Shown one piece after another: positions 8,554 through 18,157 of a stretch of DNA of 64,000 nt. A program made the translations under genes and the position numbers. Where the stretch lies: NCBI GenBank assembly GCA_963809815.1, contig CAWELM010000017.1:186001-250000 (forward strand), given 5' to 3'. The stretch is from CAVVJA01 sp963809815. GTDB taxonomy: Bacteria; Actinomycetota; Actinomycetes; Mycobacteriales; Jatrophihabitantaceae. The stretch's first letter is position 1, and each line of letters begins with the position of its first letter. Under the pieces are notes generated by a model. The model was given only the letters and a program-made list of their open reading frames with translations. It did not search any database and was not told the origin of the DNA.

Positions 8554-9398
8554 CGGGTCGCGTTCCGAGCCGCCGCGTCGACGACGTTGCGCAGCAACAT
8601 CGCCCTGGTCATCGGCCCGGCCCCGCCCGGGTTGGGGCTGATCCACCCGGCAACCTCGGCGACGTCCGGGTGCACGTCGCCCGCCACTTTGCCATCGACG
8701 CGGCTGATGCCGACATCGAGCACAGCCGCGCCGGGCTTGACCATGTCCGGCGTAATCAGGTTCGGCGTGCCGGCCGCGGACACCAGGATGTCGGCCTGAC
8801 GAGTGAATGACGGGAGATCACGAGTGCCGGTGTGGCACAGCGTGACCGTCGCGTTCTCGCTGCGACGACTGAACAAGAGTCCGAGCGGCCGCCCCACCGT
8901 GATACCCCGGCCAATGATCACGGCGTGCGCGCCGGCGATCGGCACGTCGTACCGGCGGAGCAGCTCCAGCACGCCAGTGGGTGTGCACGGCAGCGGGGCC
9001 GGCTGGCCGAGGACCAGGGAACCAAGGTTCACCGGGTGCAGCCCGTCGACATCCTTGTCCGGATCGACCCGCGACAGTAGGGCAAACTCGTCGAGCCCAG
9101 TGGGCTGTTGGACCAGAAACGCGGTGCAAGCGGGATCGGCATTCAGCTCGTCGATCACTGCCTCGACCTCAGCCTGAGTCGCGGTCGCCGGAAGGTCGCG
9201 GCGGATGCTCGCGACTCCGATTTCCGCGCAATCCCGGTGCTTCGCACCGACGTACCAGCGGCTAGCCGGGTCGTCGCCGACCAGAATCGTGCCGAGGCCG
9301 GGAACCACTCCGCGGGCCGCCAGCTCTCGAACCCGTTGGGTCAGTTCGCGTTTGATTTCGGCCAGGGTGGCCGTGCCGTTGAGCACCGTGGCGGTCAT
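8550..9398 (-). CDS. folD: Bifunctional methylenetetrahydrofolate dehydrogenase / methenyltetrahydrofolate cyclohydrolase
   Basis: Interconverts 5,10-methylene-, 5,10-methenyl- and 10-formyl-tetrahydrofolate, supplying the formyl donor used by PurN and PurH, both encoded directly upstream. The 282-residue protein shows the catalytic YxxxK (YVGAKHRDCAEIG), the QQPTGLDE substrate motif, the PCTPTGVLELL stretch, and the NADP-binding IIGRGITVGRPLG. An in-frame TTG at 9407 is an alternative start; I prefer the ATG at 9398 because initiation signals are weak for both and ATG is the stronger codon. Fifteen bases or less separate it from the purH stop. Confidence 0.95.
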   Translation of the reverse strand: MTATVLNGTATLAEIKRELTQRVRELAARGVVPGLGTILVGDDPASRWYVGAKHRDCAEIGVASIRRDLPATATQAEVEAVIDELNADPACTAFLVQQPTGLDEFALLSRVDPDKDVDGLHPVNLGSLVLGQPAPLPCTPTGVLELLRRYDVPIAGAHAVIIGRGITVGRPLGLLFSRRSENATVTLCHTGTRDLPSFTRQADILVSAAGTPNLITPDMVKPGAAVLDVGISRVDGKVAGDVHPDVAEVAGWISPNPGGAGPMTRAMLLRNVVDAAARNATR

Positions 9399-9412
9399 CG
9401 TGGCCAATCCGG

Positions 9413-10972
9413 TCAGTGGGCGAAGTGGCGGGTGCCGGTGAGATACAACGTGACCCCTGCGGCTTCGGCCACGACTATGCAGTCCGTGTCGCGAACCGAT
9501 CCGCCCGGCTGCACGACGGCGCGAACGCCCGCATCGAGCAGCACCTCGAGCCCGTCCGGGAACGGAAAGTACGCGTCCGACGATGCGACGGCCCCAAGGG
9601 CTCGCTCGCCCGCGCGGGCGACGGCCAGCCGGGCCGCGTCCACCCGGTTCACTTGACCCATGCCGACGCCGACCGTCGCGCGGTCGCGCGCAATGAGGAT
9701 TGCGTTCGACTTCACCGAGCGGACGGCTCGCCAGGCGAACACGAGATCGCCAAGGGTCGCGTCATCGGCCGCCGGACCGGCCGCGAGGGTCCAGTTGCCC
9801 GGGTTATCGCCGGCCGCATCGATCCGATCGGATGTCTGGATCAGCAGCCCGCCCGATACCGAACGCGACTCGGCTGTCGGATGACCGGGCGGTGCCGCAG
9901 CCACGAGCACGCGCAGGTTCTTCTTGGTCGAGAGGATGTCGAGTGCGTCCTCGTCATAGGCCGGGGCCAGGATCACCTCGGTGAAGACCTCGGCCACCTG
10001 ACGGGCCAGATCGGCCGACACGGCGACATTGGCAGCAATGACGCCGCCGTAGGCGCTCACCGGGTCACAGGCCTGTGCCTTCCGGTAGGCATCGGCGGCG
10101 TCGGTCGCGATCGCGATACCACACGGATTGGCATGCTTGACGATTGCGACGCACGGCTCGGCGAAGTCGAACACCGCCCGGCGCGCGGCATCGGCGTCGA
10201 CGTAGTTGTTGTAGCTCATTTCCTTGCCGGACAGCTGCTCGGCCTGCGCGAGTCCGGGTGGACCGCCGTGCGCGACGTACAGCGCTGCGCGCTGGTGGGG
10301 ATTCTCGCCGTAGCGGAGAGCAGCTGCTCGCTCCCAGGAGCCAGCGACCCAGCCGGGAAAGCCGCTGCCGGCATCGTCCGGCGAGACGACGTTGCCTAGA
10401 TACGAGGCCACTGCGATGTCGTAATCGGCGGTGTGCCGGAACGCCGCGACGGCGAGCCGCTGGCGCGCCGCCAGATCGAACCCACCGTCGTGGACCGCCT
10501 GCAACACGTCGGGGTAGAACCGCGGGTCCACCACCACGGCGACGGAATCGTGATTCTTGGCGCTCGCTCGGACCATGGCCGGACCACCAACGTCGATCTG
10601 TTCGACGATCTCCATGGGCGGGGCACCCGACCTGACCGTCTCGATGAACGGGTACAGGTTCGATACCAACAGCTGAAATGGGGCGATTCCGAGCCGTTCG
10701 ATGGTCGCCATGTGCTCCGGATCGTTCTGATCAGCAAGTAGCCCCGCGTGCACATGCGGGTGGAGCGTCTTGACCCGACCGTCAAGGATCTCGGCGAAGC
10801 CCGTCACGTCCTCAACCGATCGGACCGGGATGCCCAACTCCCGGATCCGGGCCGCCGTGGACCCGGTCGACACAATCTCCACACCGGCCTCGGACAGGCC
10901 GCGCGCCAGCTCCGCCAGCCCGGACTTGTCGTACACGCTGATGAGCGCTCGTCGGATGGCGATCTTGCTCAT
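9413..10972 (-). CDS. purH: Bifunctional AICAR formyltransferase / IMP cyclohydrolase
   Basis: Catalyses the last two steps of IMP synthesis. The N-terminal MGS-like cyclohydrolase domain (RRALISVYDKSGLAELARGL, residues about 7-26, then GRVKTLHPHVHAGLL) is followed by the AICAR transformylase domain with GKEMSYNNYVDADAA and the catalytic Lys-His of IVKHANPCG. At 519 residues it is full length, ending with the conserved YLTGTRHFAH. It lies between purN and folD on the same strand, forming a purine/one-carbon operon. Confidence 0.97.
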   Translation of the reverse strand: MSKIAIRRALISVYDKSGLAELARGLSEAGVEIVSTGSTAARIRELGIPVRSVEDVTGFAEILDGRVKTLHPHVHAGLLADQNDPEHMATIERLGIAPFQLLVSNLYPFIETVRSGAPPMEIVEQIDVGGPAMVRASAKNHDSVAVVVDPRFYPDVLQAVHDGGFDLAARQRLAVAAFRHTADYDIAVASYLGNVVSPDDAGSGFPGWVAGSWERAAALRYGENPHQRAALYVAHGGPPGLAQAEQLSGKEMSYNNYVDADAARRAVFDFAEPCVAIVKHANPCGIAIATDAADAYRKAQACDPVSAYGGVIAANVAVSADLARQVAEVFTEVILAPAYDEDALDILSTKKNLRVLVAAAPPGHPTAESRSVSGGLLIQTSDRIDAAGDNPGNWTLAAGPAADDATLGDLVFAWRAVRSVKSNAILIARDRATVGVGMGQVNRVDAARLAVARAGERALGAVASSDAYFPFPDGLEVLLDAGVRAVVQPGGSVRDTDCIVVAEAAGVTLYLTGTRHFAH

Positions 10973-11035
10973 TCGACAACCTTGTCACGCCGATGCGCCC
11001 GCGCGCCGCAGGCGTGCGCTTTCTGCGCTCCTGGC

Positions 11036-11623
11036 TCACTCATATGCGGAAATCTCCTTGCAAAGTCGGCGAATCGTGTCGACGTAGAGAGGCTTCTCCG
11101 CAACCTGGATACGCGCGAACAGGCTCTGCTCGTCGTCATCCTCGTACACCGGCACCGCTACTTGAGCCAGGATCGGCCCGGAGTCGACGTCCTCCGTGAC
11201 CCAATGCACAGTCGCGCCGGCCAGCTTCACCCCATGGGTCAAGGCCGCGCGGACGGCACGCACGCCGACGCCCGGAAATGACGGCAACAACGACGGATGA
11301 GTGTTGACGATGCGAAACACGCGGACAAGCTGCGGATCGAAGATACGCAGAAAGCCGGCCAGCACGACGAGGTCGGGGCGGTACCCGTCCAGCGCAGCTT
11401 GGAACGCTCGGTTCCAGTCGCCGCGATCTGGATAACCGTCGAACGGCACGACGAAGGTCGGGATCGAAGCTGCAGCCGCTCGCTCCAGGGCGCCGCTACC
11501 GGCCCGGTCCGATCCCACTGCGACGATCTCACCGCCGAGATCGGACGCGTCGATGAGCGCCTGCAAGGTGGTGCCGGTCCCCGATGCCAGCACGACGAGG
11601 CGAACGGGCTCCGGCACGTTCAC
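11036..11623 (-). CDS. purN: Phosphoribosylglycinamide formyltransferase
   Basis: Transfers a formyl group from 10-formyl-tetrahydrofolate to glycinamide ribonucleotide in purine synthesis. The protein of about 195 residues has the phosphate loop ASGTGTTLQAL, the NTHPSLLPSFPG motif with catalytic Asn and His, and the downstream HWVTEDVDSGPIL with the catalytic Asp. I chose the GTG at 11623 (MNVPEPVRLVVLASG); the frame continues upstream to another possible start at 11641. purH begins 63 bases further on. Confidence 0.95.
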   Translation of the reverse strand: MNVPEPVRLVVLASGTGTTLQALIDASDLGGEIVAVGSDRAGSGALERAAAASIPTFVVPFDGYPDRGDWNRAFQAALDGYRPDLVVLAGFLRIFDPQLVRVFRIVNTHPSLLPSFPGVGVRAVRAALTHGVKLAGATVHWVTEDVDSGPILAQVAVPVYEDDDEQSLFARIQVAEKPLYVDTIRRLCKEISAYE

Positions 11624-11683
11624 GCACCTTACCCAGTGCACTGGGTGGGCCGAGGCACACCTCGTTCACGGCCAATGACGAAG

Positions 11684-13036
11684 CTAGCCGGCGAGCGCGG
11701 CCTCGTCCTTGTCGTCGGACTCATCGTCGGTTTCATCCTCGTCCCGGTCGTCGCGCTTGCCGTCCGCGCGGCGCTGCCAAGCCCTAACCAGGGTGCTCCG
11801 CGACGCCGTGAGCAGTTTGACCGCGCGGACCGAGAGCCATCCCCACAAGGCCGAGGATCCGATGAGGACCAACGACATGACGGCGATTTCCCCGGCGACG
11901 GCGATACCCAGCTGCCACGGCGAGGGCCCGACCGCGTGCAGCCGAGCCGGCCCGAGGGCGCCACCGCACAGCCAACCGAGCGCCGCCATCGCGACGCCGG
12001 CGCCGGCCGCGGCTACCGCGAGGCGGGAGATCAAAGTGCCGAAGTCGACAGCGGCCGGACCTCGGGCCAGACGCGTGGTCACCCATCCCGCAGCAACCAG
12101 CACGGCGCCGAGCAGGACCATCGCGAGAACCGAGGGGAGCTGGCCGCTCGGGACCGCGCCAAGGATCGGGAACGCAGGCAGCGTCCCCCGGCTCGCCGAG
12201 AAAGCCGTCACCGAAGTGCCGGTGCCCACGGCAAAGCCGGGGCCGGCCAGGAAGGATGCGGCCGCGATCGCCGCGTTAGGCGCGCACAACACACCAAGGA
12301 CGAGGAGCGGGATGCCGGACATCCCGCCACCCACCATTCGGGACAGTTGGGTGACTTGACCGGCATGGGCAACCAGCGAGACCGCGACGAGCAAACTGCC
12401 CGCTCCCACATAGACGCATATCGCGCCGGTCGCCGCCCGGAGCCCGGGCCGGAGGTAGTCCGGCGCGGACAGGACTGACCATCGGCGGCAGATCGACGTC
12501 CAGGCCAACGACGCCGCAGTAACGATGCCGCAGACTGCGAACGCGCCGACCGCGACCGGGATCGGCGGCACTGACGTGGTGCCCAGCCGACCAATGACGG
12601 CGAGTGCGGCACAGGTCGCGGCGTAGCCGCCGGCCTGGACCGTGCCGGCTTTGGCGAGGTCACGTCGCGAGGTCATGCGCAGTCGCTCGAGGACGTCGGC
12701 GAGCACGCTGCTCGCCCGCCATACGACGACTGCGACGATCGCCGTCATCCCGAGCGGGACGAAACCGACCCGCGTCCCATCCAGGTCGACGCCGCCGTGC
12801 TGCGCCGCGAGAAAGGCCAGCGTGCCCGCCCGAATGGCCGACATCGGCGGTCCCGAGGCACCAGCGTTGGGCAGCCAGCACGCGACTGCCACCGCCACGC
12901 CGACGGCTGCGCCGACAATCGCGGCGCCGGCGCCGGTCCAGGCGGCGGTCCGCCACGGCGACTGGCGGACTGACGCGGGGATGCCGCGGAACGGGTCGAG
13001 ATCGCGTCGAGACGGGTCGTCCGGGCGCGCAGTCAC
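11684..13036 (-). CDS. DUF6350 polytopic membrane protein
   Basis: A 450-residue integral membrane protein with about ten hydrophobic helices (for example AAIVGAAVGVAVAVACWL near residue 38 and GMTAIVAVVVW near 120) and a charged Asp/Glu/Lys-rich C-terminal tail (DEDETDDESDDKDEAA). Proteins of this type (DUF6350) sit next to purN in many Actinobacteria. No transport or enzymatic motif is visible and the function is unknown. It is 60 bases upstream of purN on the same strand and may share its transcript. Confidence 0.8.
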   Translation of the reverse strand: MTARPDDPSRRDLDPFRGIPASVRQSPWRTAAWTGAGAAIVGAAVGVAVAVACWLPNAGASGPPMSAIRAGTLAFLAAQHGGVDLDGTRVGFVPLGMTAIVAVVVWRASSVLADVLERLRMTSRRDLAKAGTVQAGGYAATCAALAVIGRLGTTSVPPIPVAVGAFAVCGIVTAASLAWTSICRRWSVLSAPDYLRPGLRAATGAICVYVGAGSLLVAVSLVAHAGQVTQLSRMVGGGMSGIPLLVLGVLCAPNAAIAAASFLAGPGFAVGTGTSVTAFSASRGTLPAFPILGAVPSGQLPSVLAMVLLGAVLVAAGWVTTRLARGPAAVDFGTLISRLAVAAAGAGVAMAALGWLCGGALGPARLHAVGPSPWQLGIAVAGEIAVMSLVLIGSSALWGWLSVRAVKLLTASRSTLVRAWQRRADGKRDDRDEDETDDESDDKDEAALAG

Positions 13037-13121
13037 GCGCTCCAGGCTCGCAAACGCTGTTGACTGTGGCGGTCAGGCACGCCGATTCAACGATGAGGAG
13101 CCATCGAGAGCCGGCGTGGTT

Positions 13122-14030
13122 CTACCGTCCGCCAGATCCAGTCCCAGTGGTGCCATCAACGTCATCGGGCTCGCGGAGGCTGTGCTGGCCGAACGACGTC
13201 GGCGCCGTCGGCGCGGCCGGCGCCGTGGGGGTCGACCGAGCGGATGGCGACGGGTTCGGGGCAGCACCGGGGTGCGGAGCGGAGCCGCCGGTCACATACG
13301 GCGAGCCCATGCCTGGCTGTCCGTACCGCTGGGAATACCCGGTCGGAGACGGCTGGTATGGCGTTCCGGCTGGCGGGTAGCCGTAGGGATTCGCCGACCC
13401 CGGCGTCATTACCTGGGTCTCGCCGTAACCGGGAGCGGCACCGTACCCCGACTGGGTGTATCCGGACTGACCGACGTAGGGCGTCGGCGCCGGGTACCCC
13501 GTCGAGCCGGGACTGTTGCCAGCCTCGGGCGTCGCGTAGCCATACGGCGTGTTTCCCGACCAGCGGTCCGATTGCGCCCGAACGCCGAGCCGGCCGATCT
13601 CGTGCAGCCAGGCCAGGGCGAAAGCCGCCGTCTGGAGCAACGTGGTGACGACGGCAAGGATCAAACCGACGTTCAGGCTGACGTTATCGCCGCGGTCGAC
13701 GATCAGACCGAAGGAAACAAGCAGGGCAACCGCGGCGGCCGCGAGCGGCACGAGCGGCGACGCCGCCTTCTGATCCAGCATCCGCGCCGCGGCCACGCCC
13801 GACGCGAGAAGTGACAACCCGATGGCGACGGGTGCCGGACTGCCGAAGCCGTATCCGTTCACGTCCGTCGCGGCCAACCCGTACCAGGGAAGGAAGCCCC
13901 AAACGAACATGAGCACGCCGAGGCCCGCTCCCACCCGTTCCAGCAACACCGACTTGGGCGTTTCCGCAACGCGCGCGCCGCCTCGTGCTCGGCTGCTGGG
14001 TTCGGCGGGCGGCACCGGGTAGCCCGACAT
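13122..14030 (-). CDS. DUF5336-like membrane protein with Gly/Pro/Tyr-rich tail
   Basis: A 302-residue protein with four membrane segments in the first half (GAGLGVLMFVWGFLPWYGLA, then VAIGLSLLASGVAAA, VPLAAAAVALLVSFGLIV and LILAVVTTLLQTAAFALA) and a long low-complexity tail rich in Gly, Pro, Tyr and Ser. The layout matches the mycobacterial 34-kDa antigenic protein family (DUF5336). GTG-ATG occurs at the start; I use the ATG at 14030, seven bases after GGAGG. Function unknown; probably envelope-associated. It is next to a second Pro-rich membrane protein, possibly a distant duplicate. Confidence 0.72.
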   Translation of the reverse strand: MSGYPVPPAEPSSRARGGARVAETPKSVLLERVGAGLGVLMFVWGFLPWYGLAATDVNGYGFGSPAPVAIGLSLLASGVAAARMLDQKAASPLVPLAAAAVALLVSFGLIVDRGDNVSLNVGLILAVVTTLLQTAAFALAWLHEIGRLGVRAQSDRWSGNTPYGYATPEAGNSPGSTGYPAPTPYVGQSGYTQSGYGAAPGYGETQVMTPGSANPYGYPPAGTPYQPSPTGYSQRYGQPGMGSPYVTGGSAPHPGAAPNPSPSARSTPTAPAAPTAPTSFGQHSLREPDDVDGTTGTGSGGR

Positions 14031-14163
14031 CACGGCCTCCTCTGTTATCGCGTATGCATGGCCCGTGCCCCGTTAACGGAGATAGGCAGACCGCGACACC
14101 GTATCGGATCGACCGTGAGCGGCCCAGGTGCGCATACCGCACACCCTAAGCCGGCCGGTTAGG

Positions 14164-15204
14164 TCAGCGAGGTGGCGGATTCGGCGAGGCTCCTGGGGGC
14201 CGACTCGGCGGCCCGGCTGGCGGTGGCCCTCCGGGCGGGGTCGGAGGTGGACCAGGCGGCGGCCCGGCAGCGGCGGGCATCGACCCAGAGCGCGCGCCGC
14301 GCCCAGGATTGCCACGTACGCCGCTGGGGTTCTGCCGGCCGGCGCCGTTGTCGCGCATTCGAATGAAGGCCAGCACCAAGCCGATGGCGATAACGATCAG
14401 GCTGAGCCAGTACCCGACGCCGCGCCCGTTCGAAACGCCCGTTCCATGGGGAACATTTCCCGGAAGAACCCACAACGCCACGAGCACCGACACCGTGGCG
14501 AGTGCGAAACCGACCATTGTCGCCTGCCGGTGGAACGGCACGCTGACATGGCCCAGGACCACGACAGAAAGGACCGCCGCCGCTAGCAGGGCGACGACTG
14601 CCGCAAACCAGCCGAAGAATCCGTGCCACGCACTGAAGCTCTCGGTGATCGTAAAGACAACGGTCCGTGCGCTCGCCGTGTAGTAGCTGAAGAACGAGAA
14701 GATGATCGCGAGCACGCCCGCGCCCATGATGCACCAATCGAACGGGTTGACCGCCTTGAAATCGGTCCCCGAACCAGGCGACGGGTACTGCGAGCCCGGT
14801 GCGGCCCACCGGGGGTCGCCGGGCTGCCCAGGTGCCCCATAGCCGGAAGGCGCACCCGCCGGCGGAGGAGTCCCATAGCCAGGCGCTGGCGGGTAGCCGG
14901 GCGGCGGACCGTAGGCCGGTTGCTGTCCGTAGCCACCCTGCGGTGGCGCTCCATAGCTGGCGGGACCGGCCGGCGGTGGTGCTCCGTAGCCGGACGGGGG
15001 GCCATACGGGCGTGGCGCACCGTATCCCGGCGGTGGGCCGGTTGCTGGCGGAGGACCGTAGCCGGGTGGCGGTCCGTACTGGCCGGGGCTCGGCGGACCG
15101 GCGGGCGGTGGCGCGCCCGGTGGGGGTCCACCTGGTGTCGGACCCGGCGGCGGAGGCGGTGGCGGCGCCCTCCGCGGATCGTCCTGAGGCGGCTCGTCCG
15201 TCAT
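14164..15204 (-). CDS. Pro/Gly/Tyr-rich membrane protein
   Basis: A 346-residue protein. Residues 1 to about 145 are a repetitive Pro/Gly/Tyr tract built from degenerate PPxGYGxP units. Residues about 150-290 hold four membrane helices (FDWCIMGAGVLAIIFSFFSY, FFGWFAAVVALLAAAVLSV, VGFALATVSVLVALWVLP, YWLSLIVIAIGLVLAFI). The C-terminus is again Pro-rich. The helix pattern resembles the neighbouring DUF5336-like protein, but here the low-complexity tract is N-terminal. Cytoplasmic Pro-rich tracts of this kind often serve as interaction surfaces in actinobacterial envelope proteins; that is inference. No enzymatic motif is seen. Confidence 0.68.
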   Translation of the reverse strand: MTDEPPQDDPRRAPPPPPPPGPTPGGPPPGAPPPAGPPSPGQYGPPPGYGPPPATGPPPGYGAPRPYGPPSGYGAPPPAGPASYGAPPQGGYGQQPAYGPPPGYPPAPGYGTPPPAGAPSGYGAPGQPGDPRWAAPGSQYPSPGSGTDFKAVNPFDWCIMGAGVLAIIFSFFSYYTASARTVVFTITESFSAWHGFFGWFAAVVALLAAAVLSVVVLGHVSVPFHRQATMVGFALATVSVLVALWVLPGNVPHGTGVSNGRGVGYWLSLIVIAIGLVLAFIRMRDNGAGRQNPSGVRGNPGRGARSGSMPAAAGPPPGPPPTPPGGPPPAGPPSRPPGASPNPPPR

Positions 15205-15346
15205 CCGGGCTCCTCGTGCTCGACGAGTAGGACCATTGCCGCCAAACTAGCGGTCGATCACCCCGTTCAACATCACCTTACGAGGGTTTCGCACGACCGT
15301 GTCTGTGGAACCGCTCGGTTCGCTCGACTGCGGCCTCGCCGCGGCG

Positions 15347-16225
15347 CTAGTGAGCCAGAATCTGATGCATCAACCGGGCGGTCTCGCTCGGCGTTTTGCC
15401 GACCCGCACGCCGGCCGCTTCGAGCGCCTCCTTCTTGGCCTGCGCCGTACCCGAGGATCCGGACACGATCGCGCCGGCATGGCCCATTGTCTTGCCCTCC
15501 GGCGCGGTGAAGCCGGCGACGTAGCCAAGAACCGGCTTCGTCACGTTCTCCCGGATGAATGCCGCTGCCCGCTCTTCAGCGTCGCCACCGATCTCGCCGA
15601 TCATCACAACCGCCTCGGTCTCCGGGTCGGCCTGGAATGCGGAAAGGGCATCGATGTGGGTCGTGCCGATCACCGGGTCACCGCCGATGCCGATTGCGGT
15701 GGAGAAGCCGATGTCGCGTAGCTCGTACATCATCTGGTAGGTCAGCGTCCCCGATTTCGATACCAGCCCTATCGGCCCCGGCCCGGTGATATCAGCGGGA
15801 ATGATGCCGGCGTTGGACTTGCCCGGGCTGATCAGGCCTGGGCAGTTCGGCCCGACGATCCGGGTCGACTTGCCGCGCGCATATGCCCAGAAGTAGGCGG
15901 AATCCTGCACCGGGATACCCTCGGTGATCACCACGGCGAGCGGGATCGCAGCGTCGATCGCCTCCAGCACCGCGTCCTTTGCAAACGGCGGCGGCACGAA
16001 CATGACAGTGACGTCGGCGCCGGTTTCGCTCATGGCCTCCGCCACCGTGCCGAATACCGGCAGCACCGTCCCCTCGAAGTCGACCTTCGTACCGGCCTTG
16101 CGCGCGTTTACCCCACCAACTACTGAGCTCCCGGACGCGAGCATCCGCCGAGTGTGTTTCGTGCCTTCCGAGCCGGTCATGCCCTGCACGATGATCCGCG
16201 ACGTCTCGTCCAAAAAGATCGCCAT
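15347..16225 (-). CDS. sucD: Succinate-CoA ligase, alpha subunit
   Basis: Alpha subunit of the ligase that makes succinate and a nucleoside triphosphate from succinyl-CoA in the TCA cycle. The 292-residue protein has the CoA-binding N-terminal domain (IVQGMTGSEGTKHTRRML) and the C-terminal ligase domain with the phosphohistidine loop at GFTAPEGKTMGHAGAIVSGS. The ATG follows the sucC stop codon with no gap (TAGATG), so the subunits are translationally coupled. Confidence 0.97.
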   Translation of the reverse strand: MAIFLDETSRIIVQGMTGSEGTKHTRRMLASGSSVVGGVNARKAGTKVDFEGTVLPVFGTVAEAMSETGADVTVMFVPPPFAKDAVLEAIDAAIPLAVVITEGIPVQDSAYFWAYARGKSTRIVGPNCPGLISPGKSNAGIIPADITGPGPIGLVSKSGTLTYQMMYELRDIGFSTAIGIGGDPVIGTTHIDALSAFQADPETEAVVMIGEIGGDAEERAAAFIRENVTKPVLGYVAGFTAPEGKTMGHAGAIVSGSSGTAQAKKEALEAAGVRVGKTPSETARLMHQILAH

Positions 16226-17410
16226 CTAGCTCACCGCCCCGGCGAGTTCGGCGGCCTTATCGGCCGCATCGTCCATCGTGTCAACCAGTGTGACCAGTGG
16301 GTGAGCGGCATCGTTGAGAATGCGACGACCCTCGATGACGTTGTTGCCGTCGAGCCGGACGACGAGTGGCTTCGTAGCACTCGATCCCAGCATGCCGAGC
16401 GCAGTGACAATGCCGTTCGCGACGGCGTCGCACGCGGTAATGCCGCCGAACACATTGACGAACACACTGCGCACCGAGGGGTCGGAAAGGATGATGTCGA
16501 GCCCGTTCGCCATCACCTCGGCCGACGCGCCACCACCAATGTCGAGGAAGTTCGCCGGCTTCACGCTACGTCCACCCCCCAGGGAATACCGCTCTCCGGC
16601 ATAGGCCACGACATCCAGTGTCGACATCACCAGACCCGCGCCGTTGCCGATGATCCCCACTTCGCCGTCGAGCTTGACGTAGTTGAGGTTCTTCTCGATC
16701 GCGCGCCGCTCGAGCGGGTCGGTGGAATCGGTGTCGACGTAGTCCGCGTTGATCGCGTGGCGGAAGTCCGCGTTGTCGTCCAGCGTCACCTTGCCGTCAA
16801 GCGCCTTGACGCTGCCGTCGGCGAGCTTGGCCAGCGGATTGACCTCGACCAGAGTGGCGTCCGACCCAACGAACGCTGACCAGAGCTTGACGACCACATC
16901 CGTTACCTGGATGGCCACCTCGGCCGGAAAGTGAGCCAGTTCGACGATTTCGCGCGCTTTCGCCGCGTCGACACCCGCGAGCGCGTCGACGGGAACCTGG
17001 GCCAGCGCCTCGGGTCGCTCGTCCGCAAGCTGCTCGATCTCCATGCCGCCCTCGTAGGACGCCATCGCCAGATAGCTCCGGTTGGCCCGGTCGAGCAGAA
17101 AGGAAACGTAATACTCTTCCTCGATCTGCGCGCCCGGATCGATCAGGACGCGGTGGACGGTGTGCCCCTTGATGTCCATACCCAGGATTTGCCCGGCCAG
17201 CTCGCCGGCCTCCTCCGGGGTCTTCGCTACTTTGACTCCGCCGGCCTTACCCCGTCCCCCGGTCTTGACCTGGGCTTTGACGACCGTGACGCCGCCGATC
17301 TCGCGGGCGACCCGCTCCGCGTCCTCGGGCGTGGTCACCACCTTCCCGAGCCCGACCGGGACGTCGTGGAGCTGAAAGAGCTCCTTGGCCTGGTACTCGA
17401 ACAGATCCAC
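16226..17410 (-). CDS. sucC: Succinate-CoA ligase, beta subunit
   Basis: ATP-grasp beta subunit of succinyl-CoA synthetase. The 394-residue protein begins MDLFEYQAKELFQLHDVPV, carries the ATP-grasp VVKAQVKTGGRGKAGGVK loop, the VEVNPLAKLADG metal-binding stretch, and the NIFGG-like VNVFGGITACDAVANGIV near the C-terminus. The start is GTG at 17410. sucD follows immediately; the B12-binding gene lies 87 bases upstream on the same strand. Confidence 0.97.
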   Translation of the reverse strand: MDLFEYQAKELFQLHDVPVGLGKVVTTPEDAERVAREIGGVTVVKAQVKTGGRGKAGGVKVAKTPEEAGELAGQILGMDIKGHTVHRVLIDPGAQIEEEYYVSFLLDRANRSYLAMASYEGGMEIEQLADERPEALAQVPVDALAGVDAAKAREIVELAHFPAEVAIQVTDVVVKLWSAFVGSDATLVEVNPLAKLADGSVKALDGKVTLDDNADFRHAINADYVDTDSTDPLERRAIEKNLNYVKLDGEVGIIGNGAGLVMSTLDVVAYAGERYSLGGGRSVKPANFLDIGGGASAEVMANGLDIILSDPSVRSVFVNVFGGITACDAVANGIVTALGMLGSSATKPLVVRLDGNNVIEGRRILNDAAHPLVTLVDTMDDAADKAAELAGAVS

Positions 17411-17497
17411 CTGCCGCCGCCGTTCTCACGGGATTCCTTTGGTCGCCCGGGCAGCCTATGCCTTACGGGCAGGAGCGCGTTCGCGCTGAGACCGGGC

Positions 17498-17905
17498 TCA
17501 CCCAGCCGCGGGGGCGCTGAGCGTGGAGCGCACCCACTGGACGATGTCGTCCATCGAAGCTCCCGGTGTGAAGACCTTAGCCACTCCCATCGCTTCGAGC
17601 TCCGGGATGTCCGCGTCGGGAATGATGCCGCCGCCGAACACGACGACGTCGGTAACGCCGCGTTCCTCGAGCAGCTGCGTCAAGCGCGCGAACAGCGTCA
17701 TATGAGCGCCGGACAACACCGAGAGGCCGACCGCGTCCGCGTCCTCCTCGATGACCGTCTGCACGATCTGCTCAGGGGTCTGATGCAGCCCGGTGTAGAT
17801 GACCTCCATACCAGCGTCGCGAAGCGCCCGGGCCACCACCTTGGCTCCCCGGTCATGCCCGTCGAGGCCTGGTTTCGCGACGACGACCCGGATGCGTTCT
17901 GCCAT
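17498..17905 (-). CDS. Stand-alone cobalamin (B12)-binding domain protein
   Basis: A 135-residue protein that is essentially only the C-terminal B12-binding domain of acyl-CoA mutases. The base-off signature DxHxxG is present (KPGLDGHDRGAKVVARAL, Asp-Gly-His-Asp-Arg-Gly), followed by GLSVLSGAHMTL and FGGGIIPDADIPEL. Such a small subunit pairs with a separate mutase large subunit, as in methylmalonyl-CoA or 2-hydroxyisobutyryl-CoA mutase. No large subunit is in the window. Position directly before sucCD fits a succinyl-CoA link, but its partner is unknown. I use the ATG at 17905 (MAERIRVVVAKPG) rather than a start six codons upstream. Confidence 0.88.
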   Translation of the reverse strand: MAERIRVVVAKPGLDGHDRGAKVVARALRDAGMEVIYTGLHQTPEQIVQTVIEEDADAVGLSVLSGAHMTLFARLTQLLEERGVTDVVVFGGGIIPDADIPELEAMGVAKVFTPGASMDDIVQWVRSTLSAPAAG

Positions 17906-18157
17906 TGCCACACTCCACACCAAGCGGCCTGACTCGACCGCGCTCCGGCCGATTGCTGATCACACGCAGATCATCGCCATAATTCACCTCACGGTCCATG
18001 ATCACCACGCTGGGTCAGGTGGAGGGGCACCACGTTCGCGACGCAATCACAGCTGATCGACAGCCTCCCGCGGTCCGGATGTGGCCGCGGCCCGGAGGTC
18101 GCCGCTGATCGCTCGACCGTCGCATTCAGCTCGGTCTGACAGAATCGAGACTCAACT

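Noticed and set aside
12604..13814. Arg-rich frames on the plus strand over the DUF6350 and DUF5336-like genes
   Set aside because: Low complexity antisense translation; conserved membrane proteins lie on the other strand.
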